A stretch of 64,000 nt of DNA, taken from positions 1,222-65,221 of the forward strand of contig ASZJ01000124.1 of assembly GCA_000416275.1 (NCBI GenBank), written 5' to 3'. Below, in pieces: positions 46,162 through 56,129 of the stretch (its first letter is position 1; each line of letters opens with the position of its first letter). This stretch comes from Osedax symbiont Rs1 (GTDB lineage: Bacteria; Pseudomonadota; Gammaproteobacteria; Pseudomonadales; Balneatricaceae). The notes beneath the pieces are model-generated. The model was not told where the DNA came from and searched no databases. It worked only from the letters and a program-made list of their open reading frames with translations. The position numbers and the translations under genes are program-made.

Positions 46162-46347
46162 TTTCAATCCAATTTTAATTGTTTAAGTCGGCATCTTAGC
46201 GAATTTTAAGCGAGTTATTAAGACTTAAGTTTGAGCGGCGCTCAAATAATGCTTAAAGCAACCGTATTTTAGTCGATTTAAACATAGCCTAATGACCTTA
46301 ATTCGCGGATAATGCTTGATCCGTATTTCTGCTAAAGAAATACCCCT

Positions 46348-46370
46348 AAACCTCTAATGAATAGAGGTTT
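46348..46370. promoter_or_regulatory. Hairpin in the ychJ-asd divergent region
   Basis: Arms AAACCTCTA and TAGAGGTTT with a 5-base loop, about 130 bases before asd. It may be a leader hairpin or a small terminator. No lysine riboswitch features were seen around it. The remaining 330 bases of this gap hold nothing else supported. Confidence 0.4.
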
Positions 46371-46497
46371 ATTAATGAAGGGGCACCAGACAGGGCTCGG
46401 TTAGTTATTCGCGATCAGATTAGACAAAAACTTTCTGAGTAATAAGTGGCTGAAAACATGGTCTTAGTGAGATGTCCTCCAGTTTAAGAGAGAAGCA

Positions 46498-47610
46498 ATG
46501 AAACGTGTAGGTTTTGTCGGTTGGCGTGGCATGGTTGGTTCTGTGTTAATGCAGCGCATGATAGAGGAAAATGACTTTGATTATATTGATGAGCCAGTTT
46601 TCTTCACCACATCGCAAATAGGTCAAGCTGGGCCGGATATAGGTAAAACTATTCCCACCTTAAAAGACGCGACTGATATTGATGAACTGAAAACCATGGA
46701 CGCGATTATTTCATGTCAAGGTGGTGACTACACGCAGGCAGTTTACGCTGAGTTGCGCACAGCTGGCTGGCAAGGTTATTGGATAGATGCGGCATCGACC
46801 TTGCGCATGGCTGACGACAGTATTATTGTTTTAGACCCCGTTAATCGTCAGCTTATCGATAAGGGCATCGATGCTGGGATAAAAACCTTTGCCGGTGGTA
46901 ACTGTACGGTATCACTGATGTTGATGGCGTTGGGTGGCTTGTTTAAAAGAGGGCACGTAGAATGGCTGACCTCTATGACTTATCAGGCCGCATCGGGCGG
47001 CGGTGCGCGGCATATGCGCGAATTAGTTAGTCAGATGGGAGTTATCCACGGTGCGGTAGCAGATCAGCTGGATAATAATTCAGCAATATTGCCACTCGAT
47101 CAAAAAGTCGCGCAAACCTTGTTGAGTAGCGAGATGCCAGTCGACCAATTTGGCGTGCCACTAGCGGGAAGTTTAATCCCCTATATTGATGCGCAGCTAG
47201 ACAATGGCCAGTCAAAAGAAGAGTGGAAAGGCTACGTTGAAACGAACAAGATACTCGGCAAGTTAGATACGCCAATTCCGATTGATGGCACTTGTGTGCG
47301 GGTCGGGTCTATGCGCTGTCACTCACAGGCTTTTACGATTAAATTAAATAGTAATATCCCGTTAAATGAAATTGAAGATATGATCTCCCAGGCTAATGAT
47401 TGGGTCAGTGTTGTGCCGAATGATAAACAGTCATCGATGACTGATTTAACGCCGGCCAAAGTGACAGGGACCTTAAATGTGCCGGTCGGGCGACTGCGAA
47501 AAATGAATATTGGTCCCACATATCTGAATGCGTTCAGTGTCGGTGACCAACTACTTTGGGGAGCGGCGGAACCACTGCGTCGCACCTTGCGTATTTTGTT
47601 AAAGGTGTGA
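46498..47610 (+). CDS. asd: Aspartate-semialdehyde dehydrogenase (E. coli type)
   Basis: A 370-residue enzyme that reduces aspartyl phosphate to aspartate semialdehyde with NADPH, for lysine, threonine, methionine and diaminopimelate synthesis. The Rossmann start [14 protein letters not shown], the catalytic Cys136 in [10 protein letters not shown], and [16 protein letters not shown] are all present. The length is normal. An AGAGAAGC sequence precedes the ATG. An intrinsic terminator follows, so it is transcribed separately from the second asd. Confidence 0.93.
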   Translation: MKRVGFVGWRGMVGSVLMQRMIEENDFDYIDEPVFFTTSQIGQAGPDIGKTIPTLKDATDIDELKTMDAIISCQGGDYTQAVYAELRTAGWQGYWIDAASTLRMADDSIIVLDPVNRQLIDKGIDAGIKTFAGGNCTVSLMLMALGGLFKRGHVEWLTSMTYQAASGGGARHMRELVSQMGVIHGAVADQLDNNSAILPLDQKVAQTLLSSEMPVDQFGVPLAGSLIPYIDAQLDNGQSKEEWKGYVETNKILGKLDTPIPIDGTCVRVGSMRCHSQAFTIKLNSNIPLNEIEDMISQANDWVSVVPNDKQSSMTDLTPAKVTGTLNVPVGRLRKMNIGPTYLNAFSVGDQLLWGAAEPLRRTLRILLKV

Positions 47611-47638
47611 CCCTCTTTAATACCGTATAGCGAAGTTA

Positions 47639-47668
47639 AACAGCCCGATTTATCGGGCTGTTTTGTTT
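47639..47668 (+). terminator. Intrinsic terminator of asd
   Basis: Arms AACAGCCCGA and TCGGGCTGTT with a TTTA loop, followed by TTGTTT, 29 bases after the asd stop. Confidence 0.85.
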
Positions 47669-47678
47669 AGATGAGACC

Positions 47679-47709
47679 TTAACGCCGTATCACCGAGCGC
47701 AGTTATCAT
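47679..47709 (+). repeat. Dispersed repeat, copy B (18-bp core at 47686-47703)
   Basis: TTAACGCCGTATCACCGAGCG then CAGT; the AACGCCGTAT part is shared with the copy in the darT-darG gap. It lies just after the asd terminator. GAGACCT and AGGTCTC flank it at 47673 and 47732, suggesting a small inverted-repeat unit. Confidence 0.45.
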
Positions 47710-47827
47710 ACCCTCTGGGTAAGTTATGCAGAGGTCTCTAGATAAATTAATATGTTAGTAATAATTACTAAGGTATGGGAACGAACTGCTTTTTGACAGA
47801 GTTTAAATCGCAGTAGAAAGGTGAATT

Positions 47828-48850
47828 ATGAGTATGATATATGACGTGGCAGTTGTTGGAGCGACAGGTTTAGTAGGCGAAACTGTGTTGGCTATTTTGC
47901 AAGAGCGAAATTTCCCCGTAGGGAATATTCACCTATTGGCGAGTGAGCGCTCTGTCGGTATCAAAAAGCAGTTTAAAGGCAAGAATATTCAGGTAGAAAA
48001 TTTACAAGATTTTGATTTTTCCCAAGTACAAATTGCCTGGTTTTGTGCAGGTGGCGCCGCCTCGGAAAAATACGCTCCGATCGCAGCGGATAGTGGCTGT
48101 ATCGTGATCGATAACTCCAGTGTGTTTAGAAATGATTTCGATGTTCCCCTAGTGATCCCCGAGGTCAATCCGGATAGCCTGATTAATTACAGTGCACGTA
48201 ATATTATCGCCAATCCCAATTGCTCAACTATTCAAATGTTGCTGGCGCTGGCGCCTATTCATCGTGAAGTTGGTATTGAAAGAATCAACGTGGCGACTTA
48301 TCAGGCGGTGTCAGGCTCAGGTAAAGCGGGGCTGGAAGAGCTGGCCAAGCAAACGACTTCGCTATTGAATGCTCGAGAGGTAGAGGTCAGTGTCTACTCT
48401 CAGCAAATCGCGTTTAATGTGTTGCCGCATATTGATGTATTTGAAGAAAATGATTACACCCGTGAAGAGATGAAAATGGTCTGGGAAACACAAAAAATAC
48501 TGGCAGATGAAAATATTGCGGTGAATGCTACTTGTGTCAGAGTCCCGGTTTTTCATGGTCACAGTGAAGCGTTACATATTGATACTTCTAGCTTTATCAG
48601 TGCCGTTGAAGTGCGGAGTTTATTGAAAGATGCCGCTGGAGTGGAAGTTGTAGGCTCACCACAACAGCAGGAATACGCGTCGGCAGTAGTCAATGGCAGC
48701 GGTTCAGATTTGGTCTACGTCAGCCGTATCAGAGAAGACCTAGCCGGAAATAACGGTATTAATATGTGGGTAGTTGCGGATAACGCTCGTAAAGGAGCGG
48801 CTTTAAATGCGGTGCAAATCGGCGAGTTGTTGATTGAAAAGTATTTATAA
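47828..48850 (+). CDS. Second aspartate-semialdehyde dehydrogenase
   Basis: A 340-residue ASADH of the other subgroup: VAVVGATGLVGETVLAIL, catalytic Cys132 in IANPNCSTIQM, VSGSGKAGLEEL and CVRVPVFHGHS. Because Cys132 is kept it should be active, unlike the Usg homolog of enterics that lacks it. The same asd-asd-fimV order is known in Pseudomonas. AAAGGTG precedes the ATG. It probably shares or backs up the first Asd; which one carries the main flux cannot be read from the sequence. Confidence 0.9.
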   Translation: MSMIYDVAVVGATGLVGETVLAILQERNFPVGNIHLLASERSVGIKKQFKGKNIQVENLQDFDFSQVQIAWFCAGGAASEKYAPIAADSGCIVIDNSSVFRNDFDVPLVIPEVNPDSLINYSARNIIANPNCSTIQMLLALAPIHREVGIERINVATYQAVSGSGKAGLEELAKQTTSLLNAREVEVSVYSQQIAFNVLPHIDVFEENDYTREEMKMVWETQKILADENIAVNATCVRVPVFHGHSEALHIDTSSFISAVEVRSLLKDAAGVEVVGSPQQQEYASAVVNGSGSDLVYVSRIREDLAGNNGINMWVVADNARKGAALNAVQIGELLIEKYL

Positions 48851-49222
48851 GCGCCGAGCTTTAGGGTCGCTTAATAAATCAATCGGTAAAAGTTTAAGTA
48901 TAGATAGCTATTTCATTGACCTGCAAAGGCTAAATAGGTATCTTCAATAGCAAATTAACTGGTTAACTTATTGATTTATCTATAGCTGGTCCGTTAGGAA
49001 CTATGTTGGTTTTTGGTTGGAGTCTACTTTATACTGCCGTCTTAAGTAGTTGTTTCTTTAAAGTTTTCAAATGAAATTTTGTTAAGTGTAGAGTGTTTCT
49101 AATGATTTTAGGAAATATGCTAAAAATAGTAGAAATAGTAAAGAGTATGAAATTAACGTATTTTCATATTTTAGTCTATGTTTTTAGAGTGTGAGCAACA
49201 TCTGATTTATAAGGGAAAATAA
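48851..49222. other. AT-rich upstream region of fimV
   Basis: 372 bases without a supported gene, becoming AT-rich towards fimV. The fimV promoter must lie here, but no clear -10/-35 pair stood out. AAGGGAA precedes the fimV ATG. Confidence 0.4.
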
Positions 49223-52114
49223 ATGCTTCGCAAACTTGGTTTGATTATTGCCATATCTGGCGCGTTAGTCGTTGGTAAAGTAAATGCATTAGGTATGGGT
49301 GATATTAGGGTTAAATCAGCGCTTAATGAGCCGCTCCATGCAGAGATAGAGTTGTTTCAAGTTAAAAACTTAAGTCCTCTGCAAATCAAATCAAGAATGG
49401 CTGATCTAAACGATTTCGCCTTGTCAGGATTGGCAACGCAGCGAGCATTGACCGCGGTTCGCTTTCAAACACGGGTTAGAGCCAATGGTACTGGTCGGAT
49501 AATATTAACCTCAAAACTGCCAATTACTGAGCCTTTTATGAACTTCCTCGTGGAGGTGAATTGGCCGAGTGGTCGGTTGATACGTGAATATACTCTACTG
49601 CTTGATCCCCCCTCTTATAGAACACCACAAAACAATAACAACTTCGCTATTCGCGAAAATGCCAGTAGCGTGGCGCAGCGCCCGGTAGTGTCTGCTAAGC
49701 GGCAGAAAGCTAAACCTGCAAGACCTAAAGTTTATAAAACGCCAAAAAACATTACCCTGGAGAAAGGTCAGTATTACATTAGTTCGAAAGATACATTGTG
49801 GGACATAGCGATAGCCAGTCGTCCGAGTCAGAAGGTTTCTCCACAGCGGATGATGATGCTAATCCAGCGCAATAATCCGCAGGCGTTTCCCAACGGTAAT
49901 ATCAATGTGATGACAGCCAATGTCGTGATTGACTTGCCAACGCAAACTGAAATAGATGCGCTCAGTGGTAAGGAGGCCGAACAGGAAGTCACTCGACAGA
50001 CAACATTGTGGCAGAGCGGGGTTTTATCTACCGTTGTCAATCAAGCGCCGGCGAAAGTTGAGCAGCAGGCGAAGCCGCCCGCAGTTAAAAGTAAGCAGGA
50101 TGCCGATAAACTAGCACCGGTTAAAGCTGAGGATGAGACCAAGCAGGCAGGCGATAAAAAGTCAGCGGATGCAAGTGGTAAAGCTCCGGCCACAGAGAAG
50201 GGCGTTGGCCCCGCTGTTGCTGCTGACAAAAATACTGGCAAAGAACAGCCAGACAATCTAGAAAAAGGCATGTTGAATGTAGTGACAGCAGAAGAGTCAG
50301 CGGCGAAGCGTGACTTGCAGGCCAAAGCCGATGCAATGGCAATAGCGGCTAGCAAAGACTCCGAGAAAATCGCAGAGTTATTAACAAACAATACAGAAAT
50401 GGGTGTCAAACTGGCGTTGTCTCAAGAATCTATCGATAAGCTAGAGCGGGATAATCAAGAGCTAAATAAAAAATTAACGACCATCATTGAGCAGCTAGCA
50501 GATATAAATCGTTTGATCATGCTTAAAGATCAGCAGCTAGCGGTTATGGAAGATGAGCGGGACGAAGCTGAAAAAGAGCAGCAGAAAAAAGCTAAAATAG
50601 AGAGTGATAAAAGCTGGCTAGATCGCCTGCTGGAGAACCCTGTGGGTATGGCTACTGCCGGTATAGGTTGGTTGCTGGCAATTATTGCAGGCGTGTTCTT
50701 GCTCTTGAGACGTAAGAAAAAAGATCAAGAAGAAGTGATGAATGATGGCAAAAATGAGCCTTCAATTAGTTTGCCCGAGAGCATGATGGAGCCAGAGGAA
50801 GAGGAGCCGCAAGAGTTAGAAGTGCTTGAAAAAGATAGTCCAAGTGCCGTTGAAGATATGATTGGAGACGTTGATGATCTAGATTTAGATTTAGACATGG
50901 ATATGGAGTTAGATGAAACTTTAGAAGGAACGACGCCAGTGGCGGGTGTTGCCGGCGATGAAAGTGATGATGATGATGATTTAGCGGCTGAATTGGAAGC
51001 ACAGCTCAATACTGCAGATGAGGAAGATGATGACTTAGATATGCTAGATGGTATTGATAGTTTAGAGTTTGATTTAGGCGAGGTAGAAGAAGCTGAGCTT
51101 GATTTGGATGAGGATCTAGCAGAAGAGGATGATGAGGAAAAGCGGGCTTTGGCTGAATTTGCAGCTGCCATGGAGGCGCCTGATGATGAAAATTCAGCAG
51201 AGGACGTTACCGACAGTGATGATTTAGAAAGTGACGAATTAGACAGTATCGAAACTGATGTGTTAGATTCTCTCGGCTTAGATGATGCAGAGCAGGAAGA
51301 GCTAGAAACTGCCGAGCAGGCTGATGATGAATTAGAGATAAGTCTTGATAACATCGAAGATGAGTTAGAGATTGAAATACCAGAAAATGACCAAGTCAGT
51401 GTTGAAGAAGACGATCTAGACATTTCAGAAATTCCTGATCAAGTGACATCGCTTGACGAATTAGCAGCGATGGAAGATTTAGCCGAGGCAGAGGAGCTAG
51501 CCAATACTCCCGTTGAAGAGGATTTAGAGGAAGTTGCGCCGGATAATGAATTGGCGGAAGATTCTTTTGAAATAGATTTAAATGAAGACGGGGATGATTC
51601 AAATACTGAGCAAGCAGCAGAGGATGAAGATGAGCAGCAGCCTGCTTTGGAAAGTGCCGCGCTTGAGAAAGATGAGCCGAGTGAGCCGCCGGCCGCAGAA
51701 AATGTATTTGAAGAGGTGATGGCGGAAAATATTGAGAATGACTTGGCAGACGAGTTAGAGATAGAAATTCCCGAGGAAAACGATACTAGTGAAAGTACAG
51801 TCGCTTCTGCTGGGTCCTCGTCAAATAGCGAAGTACTAGAAGAGCAGTTAGATGAGTTGCTGGGCAGTACTGATGATGAAATAGCCCTGGAGGCTGTGGC
51901 GCCAGAATTTGATGCAGATAACGAAGAGGAAATCGATTTGTTATCTGGCGAGGATGGAATGCGTATGAAGCTAGATCTGGCACGCGCCTATATTGAAATG
52001 GGTGATGCAGATGGCGCAAAAGATATTATAAAAGAAGTGATGGACGCCGGTGAGGCGGATCATCTTAGCGAAGCTCAAGAATTACTTGACAGTATAGAAT
52101 CTAAAAAGAAATAA
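49223..52114 (+). CDS. fimV: FimV-family polar hub / pilus assembly protein
   Basis: A 963-residue inner-membrane protein. A signal peptide (about 1-22, ending VNA) precedes the FimV N-terminal domain (GDIRVKSALNEPLHAEIELF). A LysM peptidoglycan-binding domain lies near 182-240 (YYISSKDTLWDIAIASRP). A coiled coil (about 400-460) is followed by one membrane helix near 476-495. The cytoplasmic part is extremely acidic, rich in Asp and Glu, and ends with the conserved FimV C-terminal motif LDLARAYIEMGDADGAKDII near 915. FimV organises the cell pole and type IV pili in Pseudomonas. The acidic repeats vary between species. Confidence 0.92.
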   Translation: MLRKLGLIIAISGALVVGKVNALGMGDIRVKSALNEPLHAEIELFQVKNLSPLQIKSRMADLNDFALSGLATQRALTAVRFQTRVRANGTGRIILTSKLPITEPFMNFLVEVNWPSGRLIREYTLLLDPPSYRTPQNNNNFAIRENASSVAQRPVVSAKRQKAKPARPKVYKTPKNITLEKGQYYISSKDTLWDIAIASRPSQKVSPQRMMMLIQRNNPQAFPNGNINVMTANVVIDLPTQTEIDALSGKEAEQEVTRQTTLWQSGVLSTVVNQAPAKVEQQAKPPAVKSKQDADKLAPVKAEDETKQAGDKKSADASGKAPATEKGVGPAVAADKNTGKEQPDNLEKGMLNVVTAEESAAKRDLQAKADAMAIAASKDSEKIAELLTNNTEMGVKLALSQESIDKLERDNQELNKKLTTIIEQLADINRLIMLKDQQLAVMEDERDEAEKEQQKKAKIESDKSWLDRLLENPVGMATAGIGWLLAIIAGVFLLLRRKKKDQEEVMNDGKNEPSISLPESMMEPEEEEPQELEVLEKDSPSAVEDMIGDVDDLDLDLDMDMELDETLEGTTPVAGVAGDESDDDDDLAAELEAQLNTADEEDDDLDMLDGIDSLEFDLGEVEEAELDLDEDLAEEDDEEKRALAEFAAAMEAPDDENSAEDVTDSDDLESDELDSIETDVLDSLGLDDAEQEELETAEQADDELEISLDNIEDELEIEIPENDQVSVEEDDLDISEIPDQVTSLDELAAMEDLAEAEELANTPVEEDLEEVAPDNELAEDSFEIDLNEDGDDSNTEQAAEDEDEQQPALESAALEKDEPSEPPAAENVFEEVMAENIENDLADELEIEIPEENDTSESTVASAGSSSNSEVLEEQLDELLGSTDDEIALEAVAPEFDADNEEEIDLLSGEDGMRMKLDLARAYIEMGDADGAKDIIKEVMDAGEADHLSEAQELLDSIESKKK

Positions 52115-52128
52115 AAGGAGAAGGTTGT

Positions 52129-52977
52129 TTGTGCACTGAAACGAAACAATCTAAAGAGCCAGAGGCGACGCAAGTCGCCTCTCGTCGTTTAGCCCTGTGT
52201 ATTGAGTACGCAGGTGAGCGCTATAAAGGTTGGCAAAAGCAAAAATTTGATAATTTGCCAACAGTGCAGGGGTATGTAGAAAAGGCCTTGTCAAAAGTGG
52301 CCAATCATCCAGTGTCGGTTATTTGTGCTGGACGGACAGATACCGGAGTTAATGCTACTTATCAGATAGTACACTTTGACTCGGCGGCAATCAGGAATGA
52401 GCGGGCTTGGGTGCTGGGCACCAACAGTAACTTACCGCAAGATATTGCAGTGCAGTGGGCAAAGGTGGTTGATCCTGAGTTTCACGCACGTTTTTCAGCG
52501 CAGCAGCGCCGTTATCGATATCTTATTTACTCAAACCCAGTGATGCCTGCGGTGCTGGCGAAAGGGGTGACTTGGACGCATAAAAAATTAGACTTAGAGC
52601 TGATGCAGCAGGGCGCTAACTACCTGCAAGGTGAGCACGATTTTAGCTCGTATAGAGCGGTGGCTTGCCAGGCCAAGAGTCCGGTGCGCACTATCTCAGA
52701 GATCAGTCTCTATCGCCATGGAGAGTTACTGGTTATCGATGTACAAGCAAATGCCTTCTTGCATCATATGATTCGCAATATAGCAGGGGTGTTGATGGCG
52801 ATTGGTGCACAAGAAGCGCCGCCGATATGGGCGCAACAAGTGCTCGATGCGCGAGATCGTCGCCAGGGGGGGGTGACAGCGCCGCCGCATGGTTTGTATT
52901 TTGTCGACGTAAAATACCCCGAGCAATATTCACTGCCAGCGACCAAGCTGGGTCCTTTCTTTATAGGGGAGCGCTAA
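52129..52977 (+). CDS. truA: tRNA pseudouridine(38-40) synthase
   Basis: A 282-residue synthase that modifies U38-U40 in the anticodon stem. The catalytic Asp71 is in CAGRTDTGVNAT; other marks are YAGERYKGWQKQ, RFSAQQRRYRY and FLHHMIRNIAGVL. The start is a TTG with AAGGAGAAGG just upstream; no ATG lies in a better place, so this start is accepted with some doubt. It is 14 bases after fimV, the usual order. Confidence 0.9.
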   Translation: MCTETKQSKEPEATQVASRRLALCIEYAGERYKGWQKQKFDNLPTVQGYVEKALSKVANHPVSVICAGRTDTGVNATYQIVHFDSAAIRNERAWVLGTNSNLPQDIAVQWAKVVDPEFHARFSAQQRRYRYLIYSNPVMPAVLAKGVTWTHKKLDLELMQQGANYLQGEHDFSSYRAVACQAKSPVRTISEISLYRHGELLVIDVQANAFLHHMIRNIAGVLMAIGAQEAPPIWAQQVLDARDRRQGGVTAPPHGLYFVDVKYPEQYSLPATKLGPFFIGER

Positions 52978-53271
52978 ACAGAGGTGTGCTAAAGAGAGGC
53001 GTCTGAGTATAGAAATCACAGCACCACACCGTGTTTACCGGCTGGCATATCATAAGAGAGCTTATATCGTTAGCCCCGCTCGGTATCAGCTAAGTATCGC
53101 AGCTACTTTTGCTTCAGTCAGTTGCAGCGTGCTGGTGCCGAGCTTCGCTGCGTGATATGAGACGCGGGACACGGCTCTAATGTGAAAAAACACGGAAAAT
53201 AATAGTGCCTCCGTTTGAATGCTGCTAGAATTCGCGACTGATAATCTTTGTTTAAAGTGACCTTGAATTTA
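52978..53271. other. Gap between truA and trpF
   Basis: About 290 bases with several short GC-rich segments and a CGCTCGGTATCAGC piece slightly similar to the dispersed repeat core. No gene or clear terminator is supported. Confidence 0.35.
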
Positions 53272-53898
53272 ATGATATCTCGTGCAAAAATTTGCGGCAT
53301 TACCCGCATAGAAGACGCTCAAGTTGCGATCGCAGCTGGGGTGCACGCGCTGGGCTTTGTGTTTTATGCACCGAGCCCCAGGTACGTAGCACCTGCTAAA
53401 GCGCAGCAAATCATCGCTGAACTCCCCCCCTTTGTTACCAGTACCGCGCTTTTTGTCAATGAAGAGGCGGCTGTGGTAAAAGCCATTATCGAACAAGTGC
53501 AACCTGATCTATTGCAGTTCCATGGAGCTGAAGATGAGGCTTATTGCCAACAGTTTAATCGCCCATATATAAAAGCCTTAAGAATCAGTGACAAATTAGA
53601 TATTGCCGCCACTGTTGCCCAGTATCCATCCGCCCGTGCAGTGCTCTTAGATGCGTATGTAAAAGGGGTGCCAGGTGGGACCGGAGCGCTGTTTAACTGG
53701 CAGTTGATCCCTGAAAGCTTGCGTTCGAAAATTATCTTAGCAGGTGGTTTAGATGCGACCAATGTGGCGGCGGCAATCCGTGAAATAGGCCCTTTTGCGG
53801 TAGATGTCAGCGGCGGTGTAGAGTCGGCAAAAGGTCTTAAAAGTGCTGCGAAAATAATCGAATTTATGAGTGAAATAAATAATGCAAACCAAGTCTGA
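53272..53898 (+). CDS. trpF: Phosphoribosylanthranilate isomerase
   Basis: A 208-residue TIM-barrel enzyme, third step of the tryptophan branch. [13 protein letters not shown] carries the catalytic Cys, [22 protein letters not shown] and VDVSGGVES follow. The ATG at 53272 gives the standard [10 protein letters not shown] start; two upstream TTG codons in frame are less likely. It overlaps trpB by 17 bases. Confidence 0.93.
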   Translation: MISRAKICGITRIEDAQVAIAAGVHALGFVFYAPSPRYVAPAKAQQIIAELPPFVTSTALFVNEEAAVVKAIIEQVQPDLLQFHGAEDEAYCQQFNRPYIKALRISDKLDIAATVAQYPSARAVLLDAYVKGVPGGTGALFNWQLIPESLRSKIILAGGLDATNVAAAIREIGPFAVDVSGGVESAKGLKSAAKIIEFMSEINNANQV

Positions 53899-55117
53899 GT
53901 TAAAAAAATTAGCTGAATTACCCGATAAAGATGGTCGGTTCGGACCTTATGGCGGGCGTTTTGTCGCCGAAACACTGATGGCGGCGCTGCAAGATTTAGA
54001 AGGCTTATATGAAAAGTTATCAGCGGATCCAGCTTTTCAAGCGGAATTTGATCAAGATTTAGCTCACTATGTAGGGCGTCCGTCGCCGCTGTACTTTGCC
54101 GAGAGATTAACCAGAGAAGTCGGTGGCGCAAAAATCTACCTAAAACGTGAAGATCTGAATCACACCGGCGCTCACAAAATAAACAACACTATTGGTCAAG
54201 CCCTGTTAGCCAAACACATGGGTAAGCCGAGAATAATCGCCGAAACAGGCGCGGGGCAACACGGTGTTGCATCGGCGACCGTCGCCGCTCGTCTGGGGTT
54301 AGAGTGCTGTATTTACATGGGTATTGATGACATAAAGCGTCAGGCGCTGAATGTCTATCGAATGAAGTTACTCGGTGCAACAGTCGTGCCCGTCACATCG
54401 GGAACCCGCACCTTGAAAGATGCCCTCAATGAGGCGATGCGTGACTGGGTAACCAATGTTGATAACACCTTTTATATCTTAGGTACTGCCGCTGGCCCGC
54501 ATCCCTATCCAAAATTAGTCAGAGACTTTCAGTCGGTGATTGGTCGTGAGGCTCGGGCGCAGTGCCTGGCGCAGACCGGACAGCTACCAGATACACTGAT
54601 CGCCTGTGTCGGAGGCGGCTCCAACGCAATCGGCTTATTCCACCCTTTCATTGAAGATAGTGAAGTGGAGATGATCGGTGTCGAAGCGGGTGGGTTGGGT
54701 ATTGCTACCGGACAGCACGCCGCCCCTCTCAATGATGGTTGCCCAGGTGTACTGCACGGTAATCGCACTTATGTAATGAGTGATGACGCCGGGCAAATTA
54801 TCGGTACTCACTCAGTATCAGCAGGCTTGGATTATCCGGGAGTTGGTCCGGAACACGCCTGGCTAAAAGATACCGGCAGAGCTCAATACACCGCGATTAA
54901 TGACGATGAAGCACTCGATGCGTTTCGACGCTTAACCCGGGTTGAGGGGATCATGCCCGCCTTAGAATCTAGTCATGCGATAGCCCAGGCTATAAAAACC
55001 GCAGCGGGGATGGGCAAAGAGCAAATTATAGTGGTTAATCTATCGGGACGTGGCGATAAAGACATTCACACAGTGGCGGATATCGATGGTATTAAGCTCT
55101 TTGAAGGAGAGCACTAA
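53882..55117 (+). CDS. trpB: Tryptophan synthase beta chain
   Basis: A 411-residue PLP enzyme that joins indole and serine. The Schiff-base Lys99 is in [13 protein letters not shown]; the phosphate loop [13 protein letters not shown] and GRGDKDI near the C-terminus are standard. It starts inside trpF and its TAA overlaps the trpA ATG by one base, so trpF-trpB-trpA are translationally coupled. Confidence 0.95.
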   Translation: MQTKSELKKLAELPDKDGRFGPYGGRFVAETLMAALQDLEGLYEKLSADPAFQAEFDQDLAHYVGRPSPLYFAERLTREVGGAKIYLKREDLNHTGAHKINNTIGQALLAKHMGKPRIIAETGAGQHGVASATVAARLGLECCIYMGIDDIKRQALNVYRMKLLGATVVPVTSGTRTLKDALNEAMRDWVTNVDNTFYILGTAAGPHPYPKLVRDFQSVIGREARAQCLAQTGQLPDTLIACVGGGSNAIGLFHPFIEDSEVEMIGVEAGGLGIATGQHAAPLNDGCPGVLHGNRTYVMSDDAGQIIGTHSVSAGLDYPGVGPEHAWLKDTGRAQYTAINDDEALDAFRRLTRVEGIMPALESSHAIAQAIKTAAGMGKEQIIVVNLSGRGDKDIHTVADIDGIKLFEGEH

Positions 55118-55923
55118 TGAGTAGAATCAAAGGTTGTTTTGAGGCGCTAAAAAAGCGCAACCGTACTGCGCTAATCCCCTTTGTCACCGCGGGAGACCCG
55201 AGCGCAGAGCTCACTTTGGCACTGATGCATACTATGGTAGATGCCGGCGCCGATGTGATTGAACTGGGAGTGCCTTTTTCAGATCCATCTGCAGACGGAC
55301 CGGTTATTCAACTAGCCTGTGAAAGATCCTTAGAGAATGGCACCAGTTTAACCGATGTACTGGCTATCGTCAGTCAGTTTCGACAAACCAATCAGAGCAC
55401 GCCAGTGGTACTGATGGGCTATTTAAATCCAATTGAGCGTATGGGTTATCAACGCTTTGCGCAAGCTGCACAAGCTGCTGGAGTCGATGGAGTACTAACC
55501 GTAGACTTACCGCCAGAGGAGTCCGCAGAATTTGGCAAGGAGATGCAAGCAGCTGAATTAGATATCATTTATTTGCTGGCTCCGACCTCGACTGAGCAGC
55601 GCATTAAACTTATTTGCCAGTATGCTTCAGGTTACTTGTACTATGTATCAGTAAAGGGAGTCACCGGTTCGGCGGCGCTCGATGTCGATGAAGTGGCAGA
55701 AAAACTAGCGATTGTTCGCCGCCATACAGATATCGCGATTGGAGTAGGTTTTGGTATTAATAACGGTGCATCAGCTGCCGCCGTGGGCGAAATTGCCGAT
55801 GGGGTGATTGTCGGCTCGATTTTGATCAAACAAATCGTCGCCAACCTCGATGACAGTAATAAGATTAATCAGGCAATAAGTGCTATCTTATGCGATATGC
55901 GTCAAGCAATGGACGCAAACTAA
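55117..55923 (+). CDS. trpA: Tryptophan synthase alpha chain
   Basis: A 268-residue TIM-barrel partner of TrpB that releases indole from indole-glycerol phosphate. Catalytic Glu49 and Asp60 are in [25 protein letters not shown] and GVGFGINN (phosphate site) are also present. In Pseudomonas trpBA lies elsewhere, so its place here between trpF and accD is lineage-informative. Confidence 0.94.
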   Translation: MSRIKGCFEALKKRNRTALIPFVTAGDPSAELTLALMHTMVDAGADVIELGVPFSDPSADGPVIQLACERSLENGTSLTDVLAIVSQFRQTNQSTPVVLMGYLNPIERMGYQRFAQAAQAAGVDGVLTVDLPPEESAEFGKEMQAAELDIIYLLAPTSTEQRIKLICQYASGYLYYVSVKGVTGSAALDVDEVAEKLAIVRRHTDIAIGVGFGINNGASAAAVGEIADGVIVGSILIKQIVANLDDSNKINQAISAILCDMRQAMDAN

Positions 55924-55959
55924 TAAAATGAGAACTCTGCGTAACGTTGCGAGCGAAGG

Positions 55960-55982
55960 TAAGACGTATTACCGAGCGCAGT
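55960..55982 (+). repeat. Dispersed repeat, copy C (18-bp core at 55965-55982)
   Basis: TAAGACGTATTACCGAGCG then CAGT. The core differs by one base from copies A and B. It lies 42 bases after trpA, in a gap before accD. Confidence 0.4.
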
Positions 55983-56012
55983 CGTTTTGTATAAGTCTCA
56001 AAATGTGGATCT

Positions 56013-56034
56013 TGCACGGCTTAAGTGCCGTGCA
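56013..56034 (+). terminator. Stem-loop between trpA and accD
   Basis: Arms TGCACGGC and GCCGTGCA with a 6-base loop. No T-run follows, so it may attenuate rather than end transcription from the trp genes. Confidence 0.45.
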
Positions 56035-56129
56035 GAATGCATATAAAAATTAACAGAGCCCTGTCTAGTTATGGGCTTTTCAAGATTGGCACCATCGGTT
56101 AAAGATGGCACAGAAAACGGATTAAACAT

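Noticed and set aside
46168..46497. Lysine riboswitch upstream of asd
   Set aside because: Only one small hairpin is visible; none of the multi-helix layout of a lysine riboswitch could be traced.
50725..51423. 232-codon serine-rich frame on the minus strand
   Set aside because: It is the antisense shadow of the Asp/Glu-rich codons of fimV; no start context or family.
53541..54131. 196-codon minus-strand frame across trpF-trpB
   Set aside because: It is antisense to two strongly supported trp genes.
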